Source of the DNA: CALITV01 sp964415795
GTDB taxonomy: Bacteria; UBP6; UBA1177; JAKLFG01
NCBI GenBank assembly: GCA_964415795.1
Contig: CAYQBN010000002.1
Location: 62,001 to 126,000, forward strand
Direction: 5' to 3'
DNA: 64,000 bases
The first letter of the stretch is position 1. The number at the start of each line of letters is the position of its first letter. Position numbers and translations under genes: made by a program. Of the stretch, positions 27,475-36,344 are shown in pieces. The notes under the pieces were generated by a model that did not search any database, had not been told where the DNA came from, and saw nothing but the letters and a program-made list of their open reading frames with translations.

Positions 27475-28670
27475 CCTCTGTTTTTGACACCTCTCTGTTC
27501 TCGAACCTCGAGCCTTGCTCCGGATGCGGCGTATGCGCCGCAGCATGTCCTCGTCATGCTATAGTCATGGAAATGAACGAGCAAGGTTTCTTTATGCCCG
27601 CACTAATCGAAGATCGCTGCGTTTCATGTGGGCGATGCACCCTGTCATGCTACCGATTCATCAAAGTGTATGCCGAGACATTGCCTCGATTGCCCGACAT
27701 CGGACAGGGGACTATTTACGGTGCTTTCACCAAGGACCCGTTAACCCGCCATGCATCGTCTTCGGGCGGCATAGCCCCTGAGCTTGCGCGCACCTTCTTG
27801 GCGCAAGGCTATCGTATCGGAGGCGTTTTCTATGATTCCAAAGACCATGTCGCCCGCTATACCTTCGCCGATACTCCCGCAGCTCTTTCTCCACTGGCAG
27901 GATCAAAATACCTCCAGAGCTTTTCGTCCGATGCCTTCTCCGAATTTGCGGCGGACAAAGAGCGTCGCTACCTTTTCTTTGGTCTTCCCTGCCAAATATA
28001 CGGCATACGAAGGCTTGCCGAACAAAATGATGCGCTCGATCGCATACTCTTGGTTGACCTTTTCTGCATGGGGGTTCCCACATATCTCCTTTGGCAAAAG
28101 TATCTCGACATGCTGCGTTCAAGTAAAGCCGTAGACGAAGTAACGGGTCCTCGGTTCAGAGACAAACGGACAGGGTGGCACACCTTCTCAATGACCGTCA
28201 GTGGTCGCAAGAAGGATTACTCCGCTCCGAAATCGAAGGACATTTTCTTCTTGTTTTACTTGAAAAAGAACTGTGTTTGTGCGGCCTGTTACGCCTGCCC
28301 TCTGCGCCGCGAAAAAGTGGCATCTGACCTGCGGCTTGGCGATTTTTGGGGCCCCGCTTACCTCCACGACAATAAAGGAGTTTCGCTCGTGTGCATCTTC
28401 TCATCAAAGGGCTTGAACGCATGGGAGAAAATCGCAAGCACCATAAACATCGTGAAAAGGCATGGCCTCGGCGACCTTCTTGCAGCACAACCGGTTGATC
28501 GCATAACTGTCCCCTCTGAGCGACAAGCGATCATGGCGCTTCTCGCAGACCCGAGCATTTCCTTACCCGATATCGCTAAAACATATTTGAAACCACCCGA
28601 GCGCCTACCCGCCTTGTGGCAGAAATTGAAGCGGGCGTTCCGAAGAGCTATCAATCGCCTAAAACATTAG
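27471..28670 (+). CDS. FrhB-like iron-sulfur protein (F420 hydrogenase/dehydrogenase beta family)
   Basis: 399 residues. Two N-terminal 4Fe-4S sites: CSGCGVCAAACP and CVSCGRCTLSC. Then the FrhB N and C domains: SSSGGIAPELA, GSKYLQS, FFGLPCQIYG, and a second cysteine group CVCAACYACPLRREKVASD with DLRLGDFWG. Flavin- and Fe-S-dependent electron transfer is expected. Members in glycan loci next to pyruvyl transferases are common, with substrate unproven. The stop interlocks with that of the convergent wzx (TTAG, 28667-28670). Confidence 0.85.
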   Translation: MTSVFDTSLFSNLEPCSGCGVCAAACPRHAIVMEMNEQGFFMPALIEDRCVSCGRCTLSCYRFIKVYAETLPRLPDIGQGTIYGAFTKDPLTRHASSSGGIAPELARTFLAQGYRIGGVFYDSKDHVARYTFADTPAALSPLAGSKYLQSFSSDAFSEFAADKERRYLFFGLPCQIYGIRRLAEQNDALDRILLVDLFCMGVPTYLLWQKYLDMLRSSKAVDEVTGPRFRDKRTGWHTFSMTVSGRKKDYSAPKSKDIFFLFYLKKNCVCAACYACPLRREKVASDLRLGDFWGPAYLHDNKGVSLVCIFSSKGLNAWEKIASTINIVKRHGLGDLLAAQPVDRITVPSERQAIMALLADPSISLPDIAKTYLKPPERLPALWQKLKRAFRRAINRLKH

Positions 28671-29971
28671 AGCCTCTCGGCCATCTTCTTCGGACTAATG
28701 ATTTTAACCATTATGTAGAAAAAAAGCCCCAAGCGAAACGACGCGGTGACGATACTCGATGCAACAGCAGCCCCCGTTAAAGAAAAGAAATAGGTAAGCA
28801 CGCTGGTGAGAATAATTCCCACCGCCACATTGGAAACAGAGAACATGAGCAATCTTGATTGATTATCGGTCATGTTCATCATGGTCACGGTCGGTCCGGT
28901 GAGAGCATTGATGAAAAAACCCACTGACAGAATGGTCATTAGGTACGCATGTTCAACATAGGCCGGACCGAAGGTAACGCCTAGGACCAATTTGGGGAAT
29001 CCGGCCAATATAACAAAAATGGGCAGCAACATCATGGCACCTGCCAAGATCGAATTGACATATAGAGAACGCAGGCCTCGCTTGTCGCCACGGATATAGC
29101 GCTCCGCCAACAATGGAGCAGAATAGGAGGCTATCGAGATAGAAACATAGGTGAAGATCAACATAAACTGCTGAATAGCACTATAGATACCGACCTCATA
29201 TTCCCCTATCAGATACCCGATAACAAAAATATCCAGATAAGACATGACAAAAGCCAAAGAACTCGACCACATCATCGGCTGCGCCGCTTTGAGATCGCTG
29301 CGGAGAGAGGGAAAGATCGGGGTGCTGTTTGAGAAATGGTGTCGTTTCAAGTAAAGCCTCAAGTAATGAGCCAACCCGAACGCGCCTATAAAGATGGTAA
29401 GATAGTAACTGTAATACACCCAGTTTTCCGGTATCGTTCCCGTGAAAACAATCATCATCAACAGGAAGATTACTACCAACAAATGAATCCCGGTATACCT
29501 GAAAAAGGCATATGCCGTGACGCTACCCATGCCTCGGAAGAATTGACAAATAAAAGAATAGAGTGAGTAGAACCATACCGAAGCACCCGCTAATACTATG
29601 AAGAAAGCCATGCCATTCTCTTTGAAGAAGGCACGGTCTATGGCATGGCGTGCCAATACGACGATCAACAACAGAAACATTGAGGTTATACTAATGATGC
29701 CGAATGAGTTTCGGAGAAAGCGGCGGGTTCCGTGGCTACTCGATCCAATCTCGGGGACCTTTCTCACCACATAGGTATCAAGCCCCAGCAGGGCAAATAC
29801 TGAGAGTAGCAAGATCATTTTGGAAAGCAGATTGAATCTGCCTAGAACGGTGGGGCCCGCATAACGCGAGATCAACAACGAGAGGACAAAAAACGCTACC
29901 GCCCCCAACAGCTTGAAAACGAAAACTACTGCGCTTCCTTTTAAGAGAGATTCTACTCCCTTCCGGTCCAT
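28667..29971 (-). CDS. Wzx-like polysaccharide flippase
   Basis: 434 residues with about 12 membrane helices of the MATE/PST type. The N-terminal helix pair (VFVFKLLGAVAFFVLSLLIS, RYAGPTVLGRFNLLSKMILL) is typical of O-unit flippases. It should move lipid-linked repeat units across the inner membrane. It is the only glycan-locus gene on the minus strand. SD AAGGAG lies about 10 nt before ATG 29971. AT-rich like the Wzy candidate. Confidence 0.82.
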   Translation of the reverse strand: MDRKGVESLLKGSAVVFVFKLLGAVAFFVLSLLISRYAGPTVLGRFNLLSKMILLLSVFALLGLDTYVVRKVPEIGSSSHGTRRFLRNSFGIISITSMFLLLIVVLARHAIDRAFFKENGMAFFIVLAGASVWFYSLYSFICQFFRGMGSVTAYAFFRYTGIHLLVVIFLLMMIVFTGTIPENWVYYSYYLTIFIGAFGLAHYLRLYLKRHHFSNSTPIFPSLRSDLKAAQPMMWSSSLAFVMSYLDIFVIGYLIGEYEVGIYSAIQQFMLIFTYVSISIASYSAPLLAERYIRGDKRGLRSLYVNSILAGAMMLLPIFVILAGFPKLVLGVTFGPAYVEHAYLMTILSVGFFINALTGPTVTMMNMTDNQSRLLMFSVSNVAVGIILTSVLTYFFSLTGAAVASSIVTASFRLGLFFYIMVKIISPKKMAERL

Positions 29972-30093
29972 TCTAGGCTTTCTCCTTTTCAGCCCTTGTG
30001 GTCGTTCATTCCCGACATGCCCTCTATCATGTAGTCAGGTAAGGTAAAATCAACAAAAAATTTCCAAATTGTCGGGATTTACATAGCATATCT

Positions 30094-31647
30094 TTGAGCT
30101 CGAATCGTCAATCGAACGATCTGGTCGATCTGTGTTTTTCCGTGCCCCATGTCCTCATGGTCAACGCCGCCGTGCTCGAACCGGGCGACGGATCCTGCTG
30201 GCCAAAGGCTTTTAAGGACCTTCAATCGGCGCTCGCCGCCGCCAGAAAGAACCCCAACATCAAAGAGATTTGGGTGGCCGCTGGAACCTATTATCCCACG
30301 GCATCTACTTCCCGATCCGCATCATTCGTTCTAGTCGAGAATGTCGGCGTCTATGGCGGATTCGAAGGTTTCGAAACATCTCTTGCAGAACGGAATCCGA
30401 GAAAGAACCTGACGATCCTTTCGGGCGACATCGGCATCATGGGGTTCGCTTCCGACAACGCATACCATGTCGTCAAAGGAGAGAATTCATCGACACTTGA
30501 CGGCGTTGTCGTGACCGGCGGCTATGCTAACGGTAACGGCGCCACCGAGAAATACGGTGGCGGCGTATTTAACCAGAACGCCTCCCCCACGATCCGCAAC
30601 TGTGTCTTTTCTGGCAACCACGCCAATCACTATGGAGGAGCCATATACAATTACCGATCGATCCCTCTCATCGAAAACACCCGCTTCACATCCAACACCG
30701 CCATCGAAAACACCAATTCAGCCGGCGGCGCGATATACAATCGGGACCTATCTTCACCGACCATAGTGAACGGCCTCTTCTACCGTAATAAGACATCTGG
30801 ATATGGGGCGGCTCTCTATAACCACGACGGCGCATCCTCCACGGTCCTCAACTGCTCCTTTTCTGAAAACACCCCGGGATGAATGGGGGTGCGATGTACA
30901 ATGTCGCCTCCAGCCCACGAATCATCAATTCTATCTTCTGGGGAGACCTCGCGGGAACAGCTGTCAGTGAAATCGCCAACTCGGACACGACACGTCCCCC
31001 TACCGTCTCCTCTTCCTCTATCCAAGGCGGATATCCGCGGGGAGAGAATCTCCTCGACATGGCACCTCTATGGGACCGCTCACACGATCTGCGGCCTACC
31101 GCATATACACCTCCCGAGATACTAAACGGCGGCGATACGACGGTATGTCCACCTACCGACATCAATGGTTTTCCACGCGCCCTCGGGACAGGCGCCTGCT
31201 CGATGGGTGCCCATGAGCCTCCTTGCCTCGATTCTCTCGAACACCCCCTCTCTTTCGACATCGAGCTGTTACGCATACCCGAGAGAGACACCTTCTACAC
31301 GGAAACCCATTTCACTAAGCTCACCAATCACTCTCTTTTCGCCGACGAACTCCCCTCTCTTTCACGATATATTCTCGGGATACGATACGGAGGGGATCGC
31401 TCGCGGCCTTGTCACCGATCACAATGTCAGCAAGATACCTGCACCCGTGATCGCGTTTCAGAGTATTGCTCCATCGGTGACCTTAGTTTCCCTTATAATC
31501 CCCGGCACTTCATCGCAGGGCGAGATAAACTCTTTCACGGAAGCAGAAATAGGAACCCTCATAGAATTCTCCCTAGGTAGTCAATCTCGGTTCTTGCTCA
31601 CCATCCCCGCGGAAGAAGGGGCGCCGACCATCGAAAAGATAAATTGA
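30094..31647 (+). pseudogene. frame-disrupted surface protein with polymorphic-membrane-protein beta-helix repeats
   Basis: The product resembles a right-handed beta-helix with Pmp-type repeats: KAFKDLQSALAAARK, YGGGVFNQNASPTIRNCVFS, GGAIYN twice, and a choice-of-anchor-like ending (FPRALGTGACSMGAHE). Frame 1 stops at 30880-30882. The next repeat (MNGGAMYNVASSPRIINS) continues in the -1 frame, and after about 31355 the protein-like frame returns to the first one, ending at 31647 (FSLGSQSRFLL). The shifts are of opposite sign, one base missing then one extra. No signal peptide precedes the first repeat, so the 5' end may be lost too. Decay, assembly indels or frameshifting are all possible. 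Confidence 0.7.
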
Positions 31648-31751
31648 TTTCTTCTTGGGACATGCTCCCTCATCAAAAATCTAGCGAAACCATCGAAAAA
31701 GGTGTAGCATCTCTTCACGGGCATTGAAAGACCTTCTACGGGCAGATCCGC

Positions 31752-32861
31752 ATGTCGATACGCGTGCACCTTGTCTCGAACATGTATCCGTCGGCCGAGC
31801 ACCCCTCATTCGGCGTCTTTGTCAAAGAAATGACCGAAAAATTGGCTTGGTACGGAGATCTTACCATTTCTCATAAGACCGTGATAACCCAGAAACCAAG
31901 GTCCCGTCTCATCAAGTTTTTCATATACCTCATTTTTTATTTTCGAACTATTGTTCGTTCGTTTTCTCCCCATATCGATCTGCTGTATGCGCATTATGTT
32001 TCTCATACCGCTCTTCCGGTTCTTGCCGTTTCTTTCTTCCGCCCCTCTCTCCCTATTGTTATCAACATTCATGGCAGCGATGTCGCCAAGCATTCTTTTA
32101 TTCTCGATCTTCTCAAACCTCTTTCTCGTTTGGTGCTCAAACGAGCCCGCTTAGTTATCATGCCGTCATCGCGCTACGCCGACATCATGCGTCGCGACTT
32201 TGGCGTTCCCCAAGAGAAGTTATTCGTATCCCCCTCCGGCGGCATCGACACTGCCATTTTCCATCCGCTCGATCGTGAGCGGTGTCGCACTCACCTGAAA
32301 TTATCGTCCCCCTTTGTAGTTGGATACATTGCCAGTTTCGACCGTGACAAACGATGGACTGTCTTCTTCGATGCGGTCTCCTCGTTGGCACGACAAGGAA
32401 TTGATGTGACCGCCATTGCGGTAACCAACGCCGAAGGTCTTCCTCGCATCAGAGAAATGGCCAAGGAATCCGGCGTTCTTGAGAGAACCCGTTTCTGGAG
32501 CGATGTCGAGCGAAAGCGGCTTCCCGTGCTTTACGGCGCCATGGATGTTTTTCTTTTTCCCTCTATCCGAGAAAGCCTTGGACTCGTAGGACTCGAAGCG
32601 ATGGCATGCGGTATCCCGGTCATATCGGTCGACTCGGTGGGAGTCAGGGAATACCTGCGCGAGGGAGAGAACGGTTTTTTTATCCAAGCGGACGACCCCC
32701 TCGATCTTGCCGCCAAAACATACCGATATCTTTTGCTCCCCGACGAAACGAAACTTTCTCTTAAGGATGCGGCCATCCACACGGCGTCTCGATTTGCCGC
32801 CCCACGCGTATCTCGGGAACTTGCGGAAGCATTACGGGGCATTGCCTTCAACAGTCGGTAA
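31752..32861 (+). CDS. glycosyltransferase family 4
   Basis: 369 residues, GT-B fold. N-terminal VHLVSNMYPSAEHPSFGVFV and the VINIHGSDV loop are typical of GT4; the C-terminal donor site is FPSIRESLGLVGLEAMACGI, with the paired Glu residues of the EX7E motif, followed by VREYLREGENGFFI. Cytoplasmic, likely adds one sugar of the repeat unit; donor not predictable. Confidence 0.9.
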   Translation: MSIRVHLVSNMYPSAEHPSFGVFVKEMTEKLAWYGDLTISHKTVITQKPRSRLIKFFIYLIFYFRTIVRSFSPHIDLLYAHYVSHTALPVLAVSFFRPSLPIVINIHGSDVAKHSFILDLLKPLSRLVLKRARLVIMPSSRYADIMRRDFGVPQEKLFVSPSGGIDTAIFHPLDRERCRTHLKLSSPFVVGYIASFDRDKRWTVFFDAVSSLARQGIDVTAIAVTNAEGLPRIREMAKESGVLERTRFWSDVERKRLPVLYGAMDVFLFPSIRESLGLVGLEAMACGIPVISVDSVGVREYLREGENGFFIQADDPLDLAAKTYRYLLLPDETKLSLKDAAIHTASRFAAPRVSRELAEALRGIAFNSR

Positions 32862-32889
32862 ACACTTGTTTTATTCACTGTTCATTCTC

Positions 32890-32917
32890 TTGATAAAGTT
32901 GCCTCTTTTCGTATAAT
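32890..32917 (+). promoter_or_regulatory. sigma70-like promoter of the GT26-wecC-ugd genes
   Basis: TTGATA (32890-32895), 16-bp spacer, TATAAT (32912-32917), about 37 nt before ATG 32954. Confidence 0.65.
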
Positions 32918-32953
32918 TCTTTCACTTTATTGTTGAGTTTCATCGAGGAAAAC

Positions 32954-33727
32954 ATGCCTTCCGCCGCGGATCCTCGCATGGTACGCATCATGGGCGTTCC
33001 GGTCGTCGCGCTCAATATGCAAGAAACGGTGGACCTCATCATGCATCGTATCGAACAAGGGAAGGCAACCTCCCACTCCGTCCTGAACGCGCTTAAAATC
33101 GTCGAAATGGAACAGAATCCCCTTCTTGCCGCTTATGTGCGAGAATGCGATCTCGTAAACGCCGATGGTCAATTCGTCGTTCTTCTTTCGCGTTTCCTAG
33201 GATATCCTCTTCCCGGACGAGTCACCGGATGCGACCTCATGCAGGAATTAGTCCTTGTCGCTCATCGAAGAGGGCTTCGTATCTTCCTGCTCGGAGGATC
33301 ACCTGAGGTAGTAACGGCTGTTGTCCAGAAATACCGCCGCCTTTATTCGCCCGACCTCATCGCCGGATATCACGACGGCTACTTTTCTCCAGAAGAAGAG
33401 CCTGCTATCGTCGAACAAATATGCCAGTCGGGCGCAGACCTTTTATTCGTTGCACTGGGCTCGCCTAAACAGGAAATCTTTCTTCGCACCTACCGGGACA
33501 CCCTCCTTCGTCATGTCAGGTTCATGACCGGCGTCGGAGGAACATTCGACATCGTGGCTGGCCGTATCTCTCGCGCACCATTTCTTTTACGAAAACTGGG
33601 GCTCGAATGGCTCTATCGTATTCTTCGCGAGCCATGGCGTATCTGGCAAAAGAAACTTTATCGTCTCCCGCTTCTTTTTTTCTATATCGTGCGCAAACAC
33701 CGGCAGGAGCAAAAACAAAGTTCCTAA
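32954..33727 (+). CDS. WecG/TagA/CpsF family glycosyltransferase (GT26)
   Basis: 257 residues. Family signatures: SHSVLNALKIVEMEQNP, LVNADGQFVVLLSRFLGYPL, RVTGCDLMQEL, IFLLGG and ALGSPKQEIFLRTYR, with GVGGTFDIVAGRISRAP. The members transfer ManNAc(A) or a related sugar to lipid-linked GlcNAc. The adjacent WecC makes UDP-ManNAcA, so a ManNAcA-transferase (WecG-like) role is plausible. ATG 32954 is preferred to TTG 32930 because GAGGA lies just upstream. Confidence 0.9.
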   Translation: MPSAADPRMVRIMGVPVVALNMQETVDLIMHRIEQGKATSHSVLNALKIVEMEQNPLLAAYVRECDLVNADGQFVVLLSRFLGYPLPGRVTGCDLMQELVLVAHRRGLRIFLLGGSPEVVTAVVQKYRRLYSPDLIAGYHDGYFSPEEEPAIVEQICQSGADLLFVALGSPKQEIFLRTYRDTLLRHVRFMTGVGGTFDIVAGRISRAPFLLRKLGLEWLYRILREPWRIWQKKLYRLPLLFFYIVRKHRQEQKQSS

Positions 33728-33751
33728 GCAACAAAGACCAAGGGTTGTCTC

Positions 33752-35005
33752 ATGAGTAACGAGCGTAAAATGAAAAAAATCTGCGTGATGGGCCTTGGCT
33801 ATATCGGCTTGCCGACCGCAAGCATTCTGGCCACTAAAGGCTATGAGGTTCATGGCGTAGATGTCTCGCAAAAGGTTGTGGATACGGTCAACAGCGGTCA
33901 TATCCATATTGTCGAACCGGACCTTGACATCCTTGTCAAAGCAGCGGTTCGCTCAGGAAAACTTAGGGCCGCCACGACCCCGTGCGAGTCCGATGCGTTC
34001 TTCATTTGTGTCCCCACGCCCTTCAAGGCGGGACATAAACCCGACATGAGATTCGTCGAAGAAGCCACCGAGGCGATCGTACCATTTGTGCGCAGAGGCA
34101 ATTTGGTCGTTCTCGAATCAACCTCTCCGGTCGGCACCTGCGACAACATCCTCGTTCCCCTTCTCAAGAAGAGCGGGTTGCGTATTGGCGCCGAGCTCTT
34201 TATCGCTCACGCGCCAGAGCGAGTGCTTCCGGGACAGATTCTCAAAGAGACAATAGAGAACGATCGCATCATCGGCGGCATAAATGAACGATCAGCGAAA
34301 GTGTGCGCCAACCTTTACCGCACCTTTGTAAAAGGAACCATCTATCTCACTAATGCCAGAACCGCCGAACTCGCCAAGCTGGTCGAAAACTCTTACCGTG
34401 ATGTCAACATCGCGTTCGCCAATGAGTTAGCTGCCATTTGCGACGAGCTGGACATAGATGTGTGGGAACTCATTGAGCTGGCGAACCGTCATCCTCGGGT
34501 AAAGATCCTCTCTCCCGGCCCGGGGGTCGGTGGCCACTGCCTTGCGGTCGACCCATGGTTCATCGTCGATTCGGCTCCGAAGACGGCCCGTCTTATCCGG
34601 ACCGCCCGTGAAATAAACGATGCGCGTCCCCATACGATAGTTACCAAGGTAAAAGAACACGCTGCTCGGTTCAAAAAACCGGTCATCGGATGCCTTGGTA
34701 TCAGTTACAAAGCAGACATCGACGACATCCGTGAATCGCCGGCGCTTGAAATCATACGAATGCTCATTTCAGAAAACATCGGTGAAATCCTCGTTCATGA
34801 CCCCTATCTTCCCAACCACTCCGATTCTCTCGAATTCTCCTCTACCCCGTTACCCGAACTTCTCGAAAGGAGCGAGATCATCGTCTTACTCGTCAACCAC
34901 CGAGAATACTATGCCATAGATCGCTCTCTTTTGGAGGAAAAAGTCGTCGTCGATACGCGCGGCATGTTTCGCCGCGCTCAGTTGAACGGCCAACGCACAT
35001 CCTAA
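33752..35005 (+). CDS. wecC: UDP-N-acetyl-D-mannosaminuronate dehydrogenase
   Basis: 417 residues. NAD-binding VMGLGYIGLPTASILA, ESTSPVGTCDNILVP, ENSYRDVNIAFANELA and the catalytic-cysteine motif PGVGGHCLAVDPWFI. GHCxAVDPWF is the pattern of WecC-type enzymes rather than UDP-glucose dehydrogenase. It oxidises UDP-ManNAc to UDP-ManNAcA. A second in-frame ATG at 33770 (MKKICVMG) is a possible alternative start. A close neighbour of ugd, 13 nt downstream. Confidence 0.88.
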   Translation: MSNERKMKKICVMGLGYIGLPTASILATKGYEVHGVDVSQKVVDTVNSGHIHIVEPDLDILVKAAVRSGKLRAATTPCESDAFFICVPTPFKAGHKPDMRFVEEATEAIVPFVRRGNLVVLESTSPVGTCDNILVPLLKKSGLRIGAELFIAHAPERVLPGQILKETIENDRIIGGINERSAKVCANLYRTFVKGTIYLTNARTAELAKLVENSYRDVNIAFANELAAICDELDIDVWELIELANRHPRVKILSPGPGVGGHCLAVDPWFIVDSAPKTARLIRTAREINDARPHTIVTKVKEHAARFKKPVIGCLGISYKADIDDIRESPALEIIRMLISENIGEILVHDPYLPNHSDSLEFSSTPLPELLERSEIIVLLVNHREYYAIDRSLLEEKVVVDTRGMFRRAQLNGQRTS

Positions 35006-35018
35006 ACGGAGATCGTCC

Positions 35019-36344
35019 ATGAAAATCGCCATGATCGGCACCGGTTATGTCGGCCTCGTCACAGGTGCATGTCTCGCCGATTTCGGTCTCGATGTTATCT
35101 GTATGGACATAGACGAGAAAAAAATCTCGGTGCTAAAGGCGGGGAAAATACCCATCTACGAACCAGAATTGGACGATGTCGTATCTCGCAATATCGCCAA
35201 CCGTCGTCTTTCCTTCACCACCGACATGAAAGAGGCTGTCGAGTCATCGTCGGTCGTGTTCATCGCGGTCGGCACCCCCCCCAAGGATGACGGTTCCGCT
35301 GACTTGCAATATGTCCTTTCTGCAGCCCGGGAAATAGGACGTTATCTCAACAAATACACCGTCGTCGTTGACAAATCGACGGTGCCCGTAGGAACCGGCA
35401 GACTAGTGAAACAAACGATAGCCGAAGAACTTCTCAAACGAGGAGTCTCTTATGAGTTCGATGTGGTATCGAATCCTGAATTCCTGCGCGAAGGACATGC
35501 CGTCCACGATTTCACCCATCCCGACCGTATCGTTATCGGGACCGAAAACAGGCGCGCCGAAGAGGTGATGCAACAAGTTTATCGGGTACTCTATCTCAAT
35601 CAAACGCCCTTCGTCTTCACGACGATCGAGACCGCCGAAATGATAAAGTATGCCTCGAACGCCTTTCTCGCGGCAAAGATATCCTTCATCAACGAGATGG
35701 CATTGCTCGCGGAGAAGGTTGGAGCAAATGTACAGGATATCGCAAAAGCGATGGGCATGGACGGTCGCATATCGCCCAAATTCCTCCACGCCGGCCCCGG
35801 TTACGGTGGATCCTGTTTTCCCAAAGATACAAAGGCCATTTATGACATCGGCAAAAAACACGGCATCGAACTGATGGTCGTCAAAGCCGCTATCGAGGCA
35901 AACGAAAAACAAAAACAGGCGATGGTGGGAAAAATAGCCTCCGCGATGAAAACGCTCCAAGGAAAGATCATCGCGGTGCTCGGTCTCACCTTCAAACCGG
36001 AAACGGACGATATGCGCGAGGCACCGTCGCTCACGATCATTCCGGCCCTTATTGACAAAGGAGCCATCATACGCACTTATTGTCCTCAGGGATTTGCCGA
36101 AGCACGATGGCGTCTTGCAGACTACGCGGCGGCGATAACCTACTGTACCGATGCTTACGATGCGGCAACCGGAGCTCATGCCGTGGTTATCCTCACTGAA
36201 TGGAACCAGTTCCGCGGAATGGACCTGCCACGACTCCGATCGCTCATGAAGGACCGGTTCTTCTTCGATCTTCGGAACATCTACTCCCGCGATCGCGAGA
36301 TCCGCACGCTGTTCGACTACTACGGTGTCGGTATTCCTCGCTAG
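35019..36344 (+). CDS. ugd: UDP-glucose 6-dehydrogenase
   Basis: 441 residues. Rossmann start AMIGTGYVGLVTGACLADFG, STVPVGTG, SNPEFLREGHAVHDF, YASNAFLAAKISFINE and the catalytic GGSCFPKDTKA (Cys). Ends with a UDPG_MGDH C-terminal domain. It supplies UDP-glucuronate for the glycan. The stop interlocks with the convergent hflX stop (CTAG, 36341-36344). Confidence 0.95.
   Translation: MKIAMIGTGYVGLVTGACLADFGLDVICMDIDEKKISVLKAGKIPIYEPELDDVVSRNIANRRLSFTTDMKEAVESSSVVFIAVGTPPKDDGSADLQYVLSAAREIGRYLNKYTVVVDKSTVPVGTGRLVKQTIAEELLKRGVSYEFDVVSNPEFLREGHAVHDFTHPDRIVIGTENRRAEEVMQQVYRVLYLNQTPFVFTTIETAEMIKYASNAFLAAKISFINEMALLAEKVGANVQDIAKAMGMDGRISPKFLHAGPGYGGSCFPKDTKAIYDIGKKHGIELMVVKAAIEANEKQKQAMVGKIASAMKTLQGKIIAVLGLTFKPETDDMREAPSLTIIPALIDKGAIIRTYCPQGFAEARWRLADYAAAITYCTDAYDAATGAHAVVILTEWNQFRGMDLPRLRSLMKDRFFFDLRNIYSRDREIRTLFDYYGVGIPR

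Noticed and set aside
30873..30879. Programmed -1 frameshift as the preferred explanation for the beta-helix gene
   Set aside because: The heptamer form fits, but a second, opposite shift is needed and no downstream stimulatory structure was seen; indels are simpler.
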